DNA of 64,000 nucleotides from JBICIG01 sp043101605 (GTDB lineage Bacteria; Planctomycetota; Phycisphaerae; Phycisphaerales; UBA1924), in NCBI GenBank assembly GCA_043101605.1, contig JBICIG010000061.1:1-64000 (forward strand). Reading direction: 5' to 3'. Each line of letters opens with the position of its first letter. Within the stretch, counting starts at the first letter, position 1. The notes beneath the pieces were generated by a model. The model saw only the letters and a program-made list of their open reading frames with translations. It was not told the DNA's origin and did no database searches. Positions 15,464-23,865 of the stretch are shown piece by piece. A program made the translations under genes and the position numbers.

Positions 15464-17939
15464 GCGTCCGCTCGAGCCCCACCACCATCTTCCGCACCCG
15501 CTGCTCCCACGCCTCGCTGCTGACCGTCGTCGCCCGCAGCGACTCAGCATAGATCGGGAACGCCAGCGGCGAGACCGTCTCGGGCTCGACCAGCACCAGC
15601 CGCTGCCGCGCGCACGATTCGAGCACCTCCCGCAGCCGCCGGACCTCGAGCTGCCCCTCCACCACCTCCCGTTGAGCCTGCTCGAGCAGCAGGTTCGCAG
15701 GATCGAAGTCCTTAAAGACATCGAAGAACATGTCGCTGGACGCCTGGAGCTGCCGGGCCGGGCGGGCCTGGCCCGGGAAACCCTGCGAGGTCAGACCGGC
15801 GATGCGCGCGATCTCGCGGAACTGCCGACGCGCCAGCTCGCTCTCGTTCACCGATGCGAGCAGGTCCTCGACGATCCCTTCGGGGCTCAGAAGCTGACGC
15901 CACGCGGTCTCTTCCAGCGCGATGGGCTCATCGGTGACGATCTCGATGCCGTAGTCATTGACCACGGCGGTGAAGGTCGCGGGCGCGCGCCGGCTCAGGC
16001 GAAGCGACAGCACCGCCCCCAGCCCCTCGTGCGCGAGCCGGCCCCCGAACGGGAACACGAACAGATGAAACCCGTCGCGCAGACTGATCGACTCGATGAG
16101 CACCTCGTCCGCCTGGGGCAGCTTCGAAACCCGACCCTGCAGGTCGAGCAGCGGGCGGACCGCCCGCATCTCGGCACCCTCGAACCGTCCCCGCCCGGCG
16201 TCGGCGAGTCGGGCGCGCACGGCTTCGGCGAGCTGCGTGCTCAGCGGCATCTTCCCGCCGTGCCACCGCGGCACCGTGCCCTTGCCCCGCGCCGCCGGCC
16301 GCACGGTCGCGGTCATCTGGCGCAGCTTGACGAGCTCGAGGGTCTTGCCCGCGAAGACGAACCGCTCGCCGGCACGCAGCCGCGTGATGAACGACTCTTC
16401 CATCGTCCCCAGCGTGCGCCCGTTGGCGTAGGCGATCTTGACCGATGCATCCGCGACAATCGTGCCGATCCCGAGCCGATGCCGCGTCGCGATGCGGGGG
16501 CTCGCGACGCGCCACGGCGTGCGCTCCGAGTCGCGCGTGATGCGCGCATAGTCCGGGTAGGCCCCGAGCGTCCTGCCTCCCTTGTGCACGAAGTCCATCG
16601 CCCACGACCACTCGTCGTCGGTCAACTCCGCGAACGCCGCGGTCGAGCGGACCTCGTCCCTGAGCTGCGCCTCATCGAACCCGCCACCCATCGCCGCCGT
16701 CACCAGGTGCTGGCTCAGCACATCCAGCGGCTTGGAGACCGGTACCCGGCTCTCGAGATGCCCTCGCTCGATCGCGTCGCGGGCGCTGGCGAACTCGATC
16801 AATTCGAGCGCATGACTCGGCACGCAGACGACCCGGCTGACCCCGCCCGGCTGGTGCCCGCTGCGACCGGCCCGCTGGACCAGCCGCGCCACTCCCTTGG
16901 GGCTCCCGACCTGGATCACCTGGTCGACCGGCGAGAAATCGACGCCGAGGTCGAGGCTGGAGGTGCAGACGACGCAGCGCAGGGCGGTGTCGCGCGCACG
17001 CAGCATCGCCTCGACCTTCTCGCGCACCGCGCGGTCGAGCGAACCGTGATGGAGCGCGATCGAACCGACGAGGTCCGGGCGCGCGCGGATCATCTCGCGG
17101 AACCAGATCTCGGCCTGGGAACGGGTGTTGGTAAACAGCAGCGTCGTGCCGGCTGACTCGATGCGCGCGATCACCTCGCTGAGCAGGCGTGTCCCCAGGT
17201 GCCCCGCCCACGGGAACCGCTCGATCTCCTCGGGCAGAGCGCACTCGACCTCGATGCGCTTGGGCGCGAGCCCGCGGATGAGTTCCGGCGGGTCGCCGGC
17301 GGTGCCGACCAGGGCCCGCGCGGCTTGCTCCAGGTTGCCGAGCGTGGCGCTCAGCCCCCACAGGTTCGCCTCGGGTGCGAGCGTGCGGAGCCGGGCGAGT
17401 GCGAGTTCGGTCTGCACGCCGCGCTTGGTGCCGAGCAGTTCGTGCCACTCATCGACGATGATCGTGCGCACCGACCGGAAGGTCGCCGGGGCGTCGGCGT
17501 AAGAGAGCAGAATGGTCAGGCTCTCGGGCGTGGTGACGAGGGCTGTGGGCATCTGCTTGCGCTGCCGCGCCTTGATACTCGATGAAGTATCGCCCGTGCG
17601 CTTCTCGAGGCGCCACGGCACGCCCATCTCGCCGATCGGTTCACGCAGCGATTCGAGCGTGTCGCTGGCGAGCGCGCGCATCGGGGTGATCCACAGCACC
17701 CGCAGCGCCGGGGGCTCGCCCGCAGCGATCGCGCGCTCGGCGTCGGGGGAGTCGAACCATTCCTGCAGCGGGCCGAAGAACGCCGCGAGGGTCTTGCCCA
17801 TGCCCGTCGGGGCGTGGATCAACCCGGACTTCCCCGCCGCGTGTGCGCTCCAGGCGCGATGCTGGAATTCAAAGGGCGACCACCCGCGGTCAGCGAAGAA
17901 GCGGTCGATCAGCGGGTGGATGGACGCGGCGGCGGGCAC
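15456..17939 (-). CDS. ligase-associated DEXH-box DNA helicase (Lhr family)
   Basis: The 827-residue protein is an SF2 helicase of the Lhr type. Motif I is APTGMGKT, motif II is VDEWHELLG (DEWH rather than DEAD), motif III is SATLGN, and motif VI is QRAGRSGH. The C-terminal half has the long Lhr core (PRWHGGKMPLS, FPFGGRLAHEGLGA). With PdeM downstream it should act in DNA repair. The long open frame extends to 19016 but its first 358 residues are a shadow of the endonuclease gene; the real start is taken as GTG 17939, just before SIHPLIDRFF. No strong SD is visible, and 35 bases separate it from the upstream endonuclease stop, so it may share that transcript. Confidence 0.88.
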   Translation of the reverse strand: MPAAASIHPLIDRFFADRGWSPFEFQHRAWSAHAAGKSGLIHAPTGMGKTLAAFFGPLQEWFDSPDAERAIAAGEPPALRVLWITPMRALASDTLESLREPIGEMGVPWRLEKRTGDTSSSIKARQRKQMPTALVTTPESLTILLSYADAPATFRSVRTIIVDEWHELLGTKRGVQTELALARLRTLAPEANLWGLSATLGNLEQAARALVGTAGDPPELIRGLAPKRIEVECALPEEIERFPWAGHLGTRLLSEVIARIESAGTTLLFTNTRSQAEIWFREMIRARPDLVGSIALHHGSLDRAVREKVEAMLRARDTALRCVVCTSSLDLGVDFSPVDQVIQVGSPKGVARLVQRAGRSGHQPGGVSRVVCVPSHALELIEFASARDAIERGHLESRVPVSKPLDVLSQHLVTAAMGGGFDEAQLRDEVRSTAAFAELTDDEWSWAMDFVHKGGRTLGAYPDYARITRDSERTPWRVASPRIATRHRLGIGTIVADASVKIAYANGRTLGTMEESFITRLRAGERFVFAGKTLELVKLRQMTATVRPAARGKGTVPRWHGGKMPLSTQLAEAVRARLADAGRGRFEGAEMRAVRPLLDLQGRVSKLPQADEVLIESISLRDGFHLFVFPFGGRLAHEGLGAVLSLRLSRRAPATFTAVVNDYGIEIVTDEPIALEETAWRQLLSPEGIVEDLLASVNESELARRQFREIARIAGLTSQGFPGQARPARQLQASSDMFFDVFKDFDPANLLLEQAQREVVEGQLEVRRLREVLESCARQRLVLVEPETVSPLAFPIYAESLRATTVSSEAWEQRVRKMVVGLERTHG

Positions 17940-17974
17940 GATGCATTGTTCGCCGACCGCCCGGCGGGGATCGC

Positions 17975-19765
17975 TCAGCCGCAGCCCTCGGCGATGAACT
18001 CGAGGAATCGGAAGAAGTCGTCGGCGTCGCAGTCCCCGTCGGGCTGGTCGTAGCTCGGATCGTTCGGATCCGACGAGCCCGTGAGATCGCAGGTCGCAAG
18101 CTCCGTGGCGGTGAAGGCCTCGAGGAAGTAGAAGAAGTCGTCGCCGTCCACATCGCCGTCGGGATCGCCGTAGGTCGGGTCGTTCGGATCGCTCGACCCG
18201 GTGAAATCGCCTCGGCAGGCGGCGTCGGCCGTCGCGGTGAGGATGAGGATCAGGGCTTCTCCCTCGGCGGCGCCGGGGATGGATCGGTCGTCGTAGGTCC
18301 GCAGGAGATAAGTCACCGAGTAGTCGCCCGCGGCGGCGGGGCTGGTCGTGACCGCCAGCGACGCCGAGCCACCTGCCGGGATCGCGTTGGCTTCGGTGAA
18401 CGCCGTCGTGATCGCGTCGGTGTCGCCGCCGGCCGAGTCGAGCACGACATCGAGCGCGGCGGTGAAGAGAGGCGTGGCTTCGAGGTTGAAGAGATCGATC
18501 GTGTGATCGGCGGGGGTGGCGACGGGCACGACGCCCAGGTCGATGACGAGCGTGTCGGTGTCGGCGCCCGCTTCGAGCGACGCGTTGGCGCGATCGAGCA
18601 CATCGAGGAATACGAAGACGGTGTCGTCGGCGTCGTTGCCCCCGAAGCCCGCGCCGCCCTGCGTCGTGACATCGAGATTGTCGAGCACGATCGAGCCCGA
18701 GACCATGCCCGGTGCGGGCGACGGCGGGAGATCGAGCCACACGCTCAGCGTGGTCTCGTCGGACGGCACGCCGACGATCGGGAACGAGAAATAGGGCCCG
18801 GCGAAGTCCGACGCCGCGTCGCCGAAGTGATCGACGGCGACATAGGTGCCGTCGAACCCGGCTTTCTCGATCGTGATGGTGCGGGGTGAGGGCGCGGGCC
18901 CGTTCGCGAACATCGAGCCAAGGAAGACATCGAGCGTGGACGAGCCGTCGGGCTGGAGGTCGGCCCCGGCCAGCGAGACCCGCGTGTCGTTCTGCTGATC
19001 CACATACACCGACCACACCACCCCGGGCAGGTCGACGAACGCGTTGCGGTTGTTGGTGTAGTAGCCGGGGTTGTGCGCCGAACTGAAGATGGTGTGGTTG
19101 CGGCGGCGCTCGAACTCATCGGGCGCGTCGAGGTAGTGCCAGTTGATCAGGCTCGAGAGGTCGCCCATCTGGTTGCCGCCGGGGAAAGAATCCGTCAGCG
19201 AGATACCGAGCGTGGACCAGCGCGTGTCGGAGTAAAAGAGGTGGCGGGCGAAGTCGCCCTTGTCGGCGTCGCCGGGGAAGTAGTAGCTCCCGAGCGAGCC
19301 GTGCCCGCCGATGGTGGTGTCGAGCCCAAAGGGCTTGTTGCCGCGGCTGCTGTTGATGGACGGGTTCGCCGGTCGCAGCGCGTGCGGATCGCCGAGGTTC
19401 CCGGTCGAGGAGTTGCTGACGCTGCCCGGCTGAAGGGACTGCGGCCAGACATGCTCGCGGTTCCAGGTCGCGCCCGAATCCCAGGTCGCCGGGACCGAGG
19501 CGCGGTTGTACGCGAGCAGGATGCGGGTGGGATTGGCGGGATCGCGGTCGTGGATCGCGGCCGAGTTGCGGAAGTCGCCGTAGGACCGCTGGATGTGACC
19601 GGCCGACATCGCCAGCCGCAGTTGGTTCTTGAGCGTGGCGCCGGTGCCCGCGACGCTTGCGTAATAGGACGCGGGCGGGCTCCACTGATCGGGATCGGCC
19701 GCGTGAGCGGGGACCCCGGCCGTCAGCGTGAGCGCAAGAACCGTGCGGAGCGTCGAGCGATGCAA
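17975..19765 (-). CDS. secreted endonuclease I-family nuclease with dockerin (TTG start)
   Basis: The protein is about 596 residues. After a signal peptide (TVLALTLTAGVPAHA) comes an endonuclease I domain with TWNREHVWPQSL, NLGDPHALRP and NKPFG, matching the His-metal finger nucleases of the EndA/extracellular ribonuclease family. A lamin-tail-like or Calx-beta-like middle follows, then the paired GC-type dockerin (DFTGSSDPNDP and DLTGSSDPNDP, DGDDFF and DADDFF loops). A TTG at 19765 is preferred to the ATG at 19807 because GAGGAG lies 8 bases upstream and it gives a compact signal peptide. The likely role is degradation of extracellular DNA or RNA, held at the surface or in a complex. Confidence 0.83.
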   Translation of the reverse strand: MHRSTLRTVLALTLTAGVPAHAADPDQWSPPASYYASVAGTGATLKNQLRLAMSAGHIQRSYGDFRNSAAIHDRDPANPTRILLAYNRASVPATWDSGATWNREHVWPQSLQPGSVSNSSTGNLGDPHALRPANPSINSSRGNKPFGLDTTIGGHGSLGSYYFPGDADKGDFARHLFYSDTRWSTLGISLTDSFPGGNQMGDLSSLINWHYLDAPDEFERRRNHTIFSSAHNPGYYTNNRNAFVDLPGVVWSVYVDQQNDTRVSLAGADLQPDGSSTLDVFLGSMFANGPAPSPRTITIEKAGFDGTYVAVDHFGDAASDFAGPYFSFPIVGVPSDETTLSVWLDLPPSPAPGMVSGSIVLDNLDVTTQGGAGFGGNDADDTVFVFLDVLDRANASLEAGADTDTLVIDLGVVPVATPADHTIDLFNLEATPLFTAALDVVLDSAGGDTDAITTAFTEANAIPAGGSASLAVTTSPAAAGDYSVTYLLRTYDDRSIPGAAEGEALILILTATADAACRGDFTGSSDPNDPTYGDPDGDVDGDDFFYFLEAFTATELATCDLTGSSDPNDPSYDQPDGDCDADDFFRFLEFIAEGCG

Positions 19766-19977
19766 AGCGTTCTCTCCTCGGGAGTTGTCTGTCGGCGCGG
19801 CGGCCATGCTTTATAGCCGATCGCCGGGGCACGCCGCGGACCGATGCGCGTCAATTTGAGGGTCCAAACGCCCGAGAACGGGCGAGGACGCCGAGCGCAT
19901 GCCGTACGGAAAGCGGACTCAGCAACGAGGCTGATGAGTGGGAGCCCAGGCTGCGGATACCGCGCAAGAAAGCCCTT

Positions 19978-21048
19978 TCATTCCTCTTCGGCTTCGGAGA
20001 TATCCACCGGGAGATCAGGAAACGCCCGAAGGACCTGGTCCAGCCATTCCCTGGTTCTCCGGCCCCACTGAGTGGTGACTGCGTAGGTGTACCCGCCTGT
20101 CTGAATGAGTTCGCCGTCCTGCAAAAACCATCGCTTGGGCCAGAACTTGCGTCCCTGAGATGCCCATGATGCCGCAGCCGCGCTCGCGAACTCCTGCCCA
20201 TCCCTGATGTCGCCTTGGACCGCGCAAAGCGCGTTGGTCCGTCGGAAGCTCACGGCATTTGCAAGCTGCTCCGGCGTCACTCCTTCGCTGAGAAGAAACC
20301 GGATAGTCTCCAACGCGGTATGGCGTTTAGACAGAGGACCTAGAGTCTTATCTCCAAGTTTGAGTATGTACTTGGTCAGATCCCGCGAGCTGCGCCGAGA
20401 TTCTCGTGCGACTCGTGTCTTCTCTCGAACCCGAACTTGGTAGGCCTCCGCTTCCGGCAGCGGCAGGACCTGCTGCACATCCAAGAAGATGCGGCCTTCG
20501 TGCGCATACGGAATCAGCCGAACGCAACGAATATCTAGGCCTCGTTCGTTGAGCCAAATGACCGCGGAGGTCAACTCGCGAGAGAACTCCGCGGAAGCCA
20601 GCACGATCCTGACATCCTGGGCGAATGCATCGTCGTCGGGTTCATCCCAGCCGAGATGCCTCAGCAGGTTCTCGGCTGCGTCCTCGCCATCCTCGCCAAT
20701 CTGACTCAGATACTTGTCATGGGCTTCGACGGCCTGCTCGAAGGTCATGGTCGAGACCATGGACGCGTAGCGAAGCGCCTGGAGTTCCATATGACCGCCG
20801 TCCTCGGTTCGCTTCAGCTCAACGACCACCAAATTGGCATCGGAGTCGATGGCGAGCAGATCAATCCTGCGTCGGGAATCAGACCAATCCCCGAACTCCT
20901 CCGCAATCACCAAACAGCCAGGGGCGATCACGTCGATCTGATGTCGGAGGAGGCGTTGGAGATCCGACCGCTCATGGATCCTTGCTTCGCGGAAGGTTGT
21001 CTTCGGTACGGGGAGGATTGAGTCAGCTGTGACCTCGTATATCGCCAT
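19978..21048 (-). CDS. DUF91/NucS-like PD-(D/E)XK nuclease-fold protein
   Basis: The 356-residue cytoplasmic protein has, at about residues 50-90, RRRIDLLAIDSDANLVVVE followed by LKR and GHMELQALRYASM. This is the D...ExK core of PD-(D/E)XK nucleases, in the form found in DUF91/NucS-like and related restriction-type proteins. The C-terminal part (about 230-356) has no recognised domain but includes KFWPKRWFLQDGELIQTGG. ATG 21048 was chosen over a GTG at 21069. Base composition is visibly lower in GC than the neighbours, and it lies beside tRNA-Thr, so horizontal acquisition is plausible. There is no methylase or helicase partner next to it. Confidence 0.75.
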   Translation of the reverse strand: MAIYEVTADSILPVPKTTFREARIHERSDLQRLLRHQIDVIAPGCLVIAEEFGDWSDSRRRIDLLAIDSDANLVVVELKRTEDGGHMELQALRYASMVSTMTFEQAVEAHDKYLSQIGEDGEDAAENLLRHLGWDEPDDDAFAQDVRIVLASAEFSRELTSAVIWLNERGLDIRCVRLIPYAHEGRIFLDVQQVLPLPEAEAYQVRVREKTRVARESRRSSRDLTKYILKLGDKTLGPLSKRHTALETIRFLLSEGVTPEQLANAVSFRRTNALCAVQGDIRDGQEFASAAAASWASQGRKFWPKRWFLQDGELIQTGGYTYAVTTQWGRRTREWLDQVLRAFPDLPVDISEAEEE

Positions 21049-21100
21049 GCCCCAGCCGCTCCGTTCCACACTACTTCCACAATCGTTCCGAGCCCGCCAA

Positions 21101-21173
21101 AGCCGCCTGTCGGACTCGAACCGACGACCTGCGGTTTACAAAACCGCTGCTCTACCAACTGAGCTAAGGCGGC
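21101..21173 (-). tRNA. tRNA-Thr (UGU)
   Basis: A complete cloverleaf of 73 nt reads on the minus strand: acceptor GCCGCCT/AGGCGGC, D-stem GCTC/GAGC, anticodon stem GCGGT/ACCGC around loop TTTGTAA (anticodon TGT), and T-arm GTCGG-TTCGAGT-CCGAC. The discriminator is T and CCA is not encoded. It lies between the starts of the DUF91-like gene and the GHL10 gene. Confidence 0.95.
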
Positions 21174-21399
21174 GGACGAGCGATTCTACGGCCTTCCGGT
21201 CGGCACGCGGCCGCCAACCCCGGCACGAGGCCCGCGACCTCGCCAGCCGCATGGGCGGGCTCCGCTTCCGGCCCGCGCACGCACCGCCGCGGCGTGTCAT
21301 CGAGTCGCATCGGTCGTCGCGATTCCCCGCGGATCGCCCCCGAACCGGGGTATTCTCGCCGAGTCCAGCCGGATCACGCCGCTGGCCGATGAGGATGCC

Positions 21400-22692
21400 A
21401 TGATCGATCGAATCAGCAATGAATCGGGCCCGACGGCTCGCGAACGGCACGGTCGGACCATCGCCGGGCGGGTCGCGCTGGCGATGCTCGCCGCCGTCGG
21501 CGTGCTGGCGGTCACCCTCAGCGGGTGCAGCCGGTGGAGCGGCTCGCGGACCGACGCCAAGCGCCCCGCGACCGCCGAGGCTGTCCCCTTCACTCCCTAC
21601 CGCGGGCTCTGGATCACCCGCTGGGACTTCAAGACCGAGGCCGATGTCCGCCGGGCGATCGACGACGCGGTCTCCATCGGCACCACCGACATCCTGCTGC
21701 AGGTGCGCGGGCAGGCCGACGCGTACTACCCGAGCCCGCTCGAGCCGTGGAGCCACGACCTCATCGACGACGCGGGCGAGCCCCCCGCCTTCGACCCCCT
21801 CGCCGTCGCGATCGATCAGGCCCACAGGCGCGGCGTGCGCGTGCACGCGTGGATGAATGTCATGCCGCTCTGGCGCGGCAAGACACCCCCGACCGATCCC
21901 GCCCACCCCTACAACGCCCGCCCCGAGTGGCGCCTCCGCGATCGCGCCGGCATCGACCAGCCCCTGACCGACCACTATGTCATCGTCAACCCCGCACTGC
22001 CCGCCGTCCACGCGCACCTCCGTGCCGTCGTCGCCGACTTGACGAGCCGCTACGAGATCGACGGCATCCACTTCGACTACATCCGCTTCGTGCAGGACAC
22101 CGTCGAGGGCGATGCCCTCTACCCGGGCGATCCGCAGACCGTCGCCCGCTTCCAGCGCGAGACCGGCACCCCCGGCGTCGACACGCCCGAGCAGCGAGCC
22201 GCCTACCGCGCGTGGATCCGCGACGAGATCACCGCGCTGGTCGAGACGATGGCGGCCCAGGCTCGCTCGAACCGCCCCGGCATCGAGGTATCGGCCGCGG
22301 TGTGGCGTCGCCCGGACCTCGCCCGCGACCAGCAACTCCAGGACGCCGCCGCGTGGCTGACCAGCGGGCTGATCGATCGCGCCATCCCGATGATCTACAC
22401 CGAGGACCGCGAGCAGCTCTCGGCCGACCTCGCCGCGTGGCGCGACGCGACCCGGGGCGCCCCGGGCGTCGTCACCGCGGGGCTGGGCACCTACAAGGTC
22501 GGCCCGGCCGAGGCGACCCGCCAGATCGCCCTTACCACCGGTGCCGGCGGGTACTGCCTGTTCGCGTACTCATCGATCTTCGAGAGCGCCAACCGCTTCC
22601 AGGAGAAGACCGGCGACGAGGTCACCGTCCGCCGCGACCGCCGCATGATCCTGCGACAACTCGGCGTGCGGCTGGCGACGGCCGAGCCGTAA
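21400..22692 (+). CDS. GHL10-type (DUF187) glycoside-hydrolase-like lipoprotein
   Basis: The 430-residue protein has a long N-terminal region with a hydrophobic segment ending in the lipobox VTLSGC, so it should be a lipoprotein. The body is a TIM-barrel of the GHL10 family: YRGLWITRWDF, IGTTDILLQVRGQADAYYPS, VRVHAWMNVMP, YEIDGIHFDYIRF and VSAAVWRRPDLARDQQLQD. FDYIRF near the middle carries the conserved acidic and aromatic residues of this group. Related proteins act on peptidoglycan or polysaccharide, but activity is unproven. The ATG at 21400 sits about 225 bases from tRNA-Thr. Its stop codon directly abuts the stop of the opposite GNAT gene with no spacer. Confidence 0.82.
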   Translation: MIDRISNESGPTARERHGRTIAGRVALAMLAAVGVLAVTLSGCSRWSGSRTDAKRPATAEAVPFTPYRGLWITRWDFKTEADVRRAIDDAVSIGTTDILLQVRGQADAYYPSPLEPWSHDLIDDAGEPPAFDPLAVAIDQAHRRGVRVHAWMNVMPLWRGKTPPTDPAHPYNARPEWRLRDRAGIDQPLTDHYVIVNPALPAVHAHLRAVVADLTSRYEIDGIHFDYIRFVQDTVEGDALYPGDPQTVARFQRETGTPGVDTPEQRAAYRAWIRDEITALVETMAAQARSNRPGIEVSAAVWRRPDLARDQQLQDAAAWLTSGLIDRAIPMIYTEDREQLSADLAAWRDATRGAPGVVTAGLGTYKVGPAEATRQIALTTGAGGYCLFAYSSIFESANRFQEKTGDEVTVRRDRRMILRQLGVRLATAEP

Positions 22693-23178
22693 TCACCGCT
22701 CGCCGAGCGGCTCGATCGGGCGCGTCATGAAGACAGAGTTCGGATCGGGCGCGTAGCCCGCGAACGGCCCGCATTCCTCGAACCCGAAGCGTGCGTAGAG
22801 CCGACGCGCCGGCTCGAACTCGGGCTGGGCACCGGTCTCGAGGCTCAGCCGGTCGTATCCGAGCTGCCGGGCTTGGTGGATCATGTGGCCGACCAGCGTC
22901 GCACCGACGCCCCGGCGCCGATGCGCGTCGACCGTGCGCATGGACTTGATCTCGCCATGCTTCGCATCGAGTTCGAGCAACGCGCCGACGCCCATCAATT
23001 CGCTCGCGGGATCGTCGCTCGCGCGCACGGCCCAGAGCGTGATCCCGGGCCCGGCGAGCCTCGCCGCGTCGAACGCGTGCGTGCTCTCGGGCGGCGAGAT
23101 CGCCGAAACGCCCGCCAGGTGCGCACGCAGCAGCGCCTCGACATCGGGCTCGGCAGGATGACCTCGGTGCGTGAACAC
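22693..23178 (-). CDS. GNAT-family N-acetyltransferase
   Basis: The 161-residue protein has the acetyl-CoA-binding signature of GNAT enzymes: GEIKSMRTVDAHRRRGVGA (motif A, Q/RxxGxG/A type), then LSLETGAQPEF and ARRLYARFGFEECGPF (motif B). Related small GNATs acetylate amino acids, antibiotics or protein N-termini; the substrate cannot be deduced. The chosen GTG at 23178 follows GGAGAGG closely and starts just before the conserved region; longer frames upstream read as arginine-rich shadow. It is followed upstream by a 200-base gap and the low-GC pair of genes. The gene ends exactly where the GHL10 gene ends. Confidence 0.8.
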   Translation of the reverse strand: MFTHRGHPAEPDVEALLRAHLAGVSAISPPESTHAFDAARLAGPGITLWAVRASDDPASELMGVGALLELDAKHGEIKSMRTVDAHRRRGVGATLVGHMIHQARQLGYDRLSLETGAQPEFEPARRLYARFGFEECGPFAGYAPDPNSVFMTRPIEPLGER

Positions 23179-23382
23179 ATGCCTCTCCGGAAGTGAACGG
23201 CCACCCTGCCGACGCACCGAGCCCCTTGGCCATCCACCACGCCGCAACACGAATCCCGACGGAGTCCGACGCCCAACGCACCGCAAGCCGAAGCGGCATG
23301 CGGTGGCACCTAGCCGTGAGAGAGTGAGGAGGAGGTATCGTAGGGGCGTGCGTAGGCACAGCAGTTCTTTGCGGAAGACGAT

Positions 23383-23865
23383 CTAGTCTGCTGCGATCAG
23401 TCGCCTCGCCGTTTCGATGAGTGACCGCTCAAGCGTGAACACCTGCTCCGAATATCCCTTGATTGGTTGATCTAATCGCAACGCCTCGATGGATTCGAGA
23501 CCCAACGCGGCCCAAGTCGACCGACGCGCGATGTTCATGTCGTAGCTCGCAAGGTGGTCCATCGCGCGTATTGATACAAGCATCGCGAACTCCCTCTCGG
23601 AGCGAGTGTTCGCAAGACTCTGCATCGAAACGACGACTTTGGACAGCCGAACAACCTCCGCACCGTTCATAGGGCGGCGCTGCGAGAGGTATTCACTGGC
23701 CAACCGAGCACATTCATCATAGGCAAGTTCCTGACGCCTGAGGTCCAATCGCTCAGCGATGGCCATTTCTTCGTACCTGCGTGGCCCACAAGAAATCAGA
23801 ACGGCGATCTGAGCCAGCAATAAAATAATCAAAACCGAACTTGACAATTCAAACAACCGCATCAT
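23383..23865 (-). CDS. hypothetical small lipoprotein or membrane-anchored protein
   Basis: I do not recognise this 160-residue protein. It starts with a hydrophobic segment (SSSVLIILLLAQIAVLISC) that ends in a possible lipobox LISC, so it is either a lipoprotein or a single-span inner-membrane protein. The remainder is predicted to be helical (EEMAIAERLDLRRQELAYDE, and repeated heptad-like leucines) and charged. Its start overlaps the stop of the upstream gene by 4 nt (ATGA), so the two are a coupled pair. Codon use is less GC-rich than in the genes on either side, which points to an acquired or fast-evolving cassette. Confidence 0.6.
   Translation of the reverse strand: MMRLFELSSSVLIILLLAQIAVLISCGPRRYEEMAIAERLDLRRQELAYDECARLASEYLSQRRPMNGAEVVRLSKVVVSMQSLANTRSEREFAMLVSIRAMDHLASYDMNIARRSTWAALGLESIEALRLDQPIKGYSEQVFTLERSLIETARRLIAAD

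Noticed and set aside
15464..19016. One 1186-residue protein spanning the helicase and half of the endonuclease region
   Set aside because: The first 358 residues are the wrong frame of the dockerin endonuclease. The helicase begins near GTG 17939, and the two reading frames differ.
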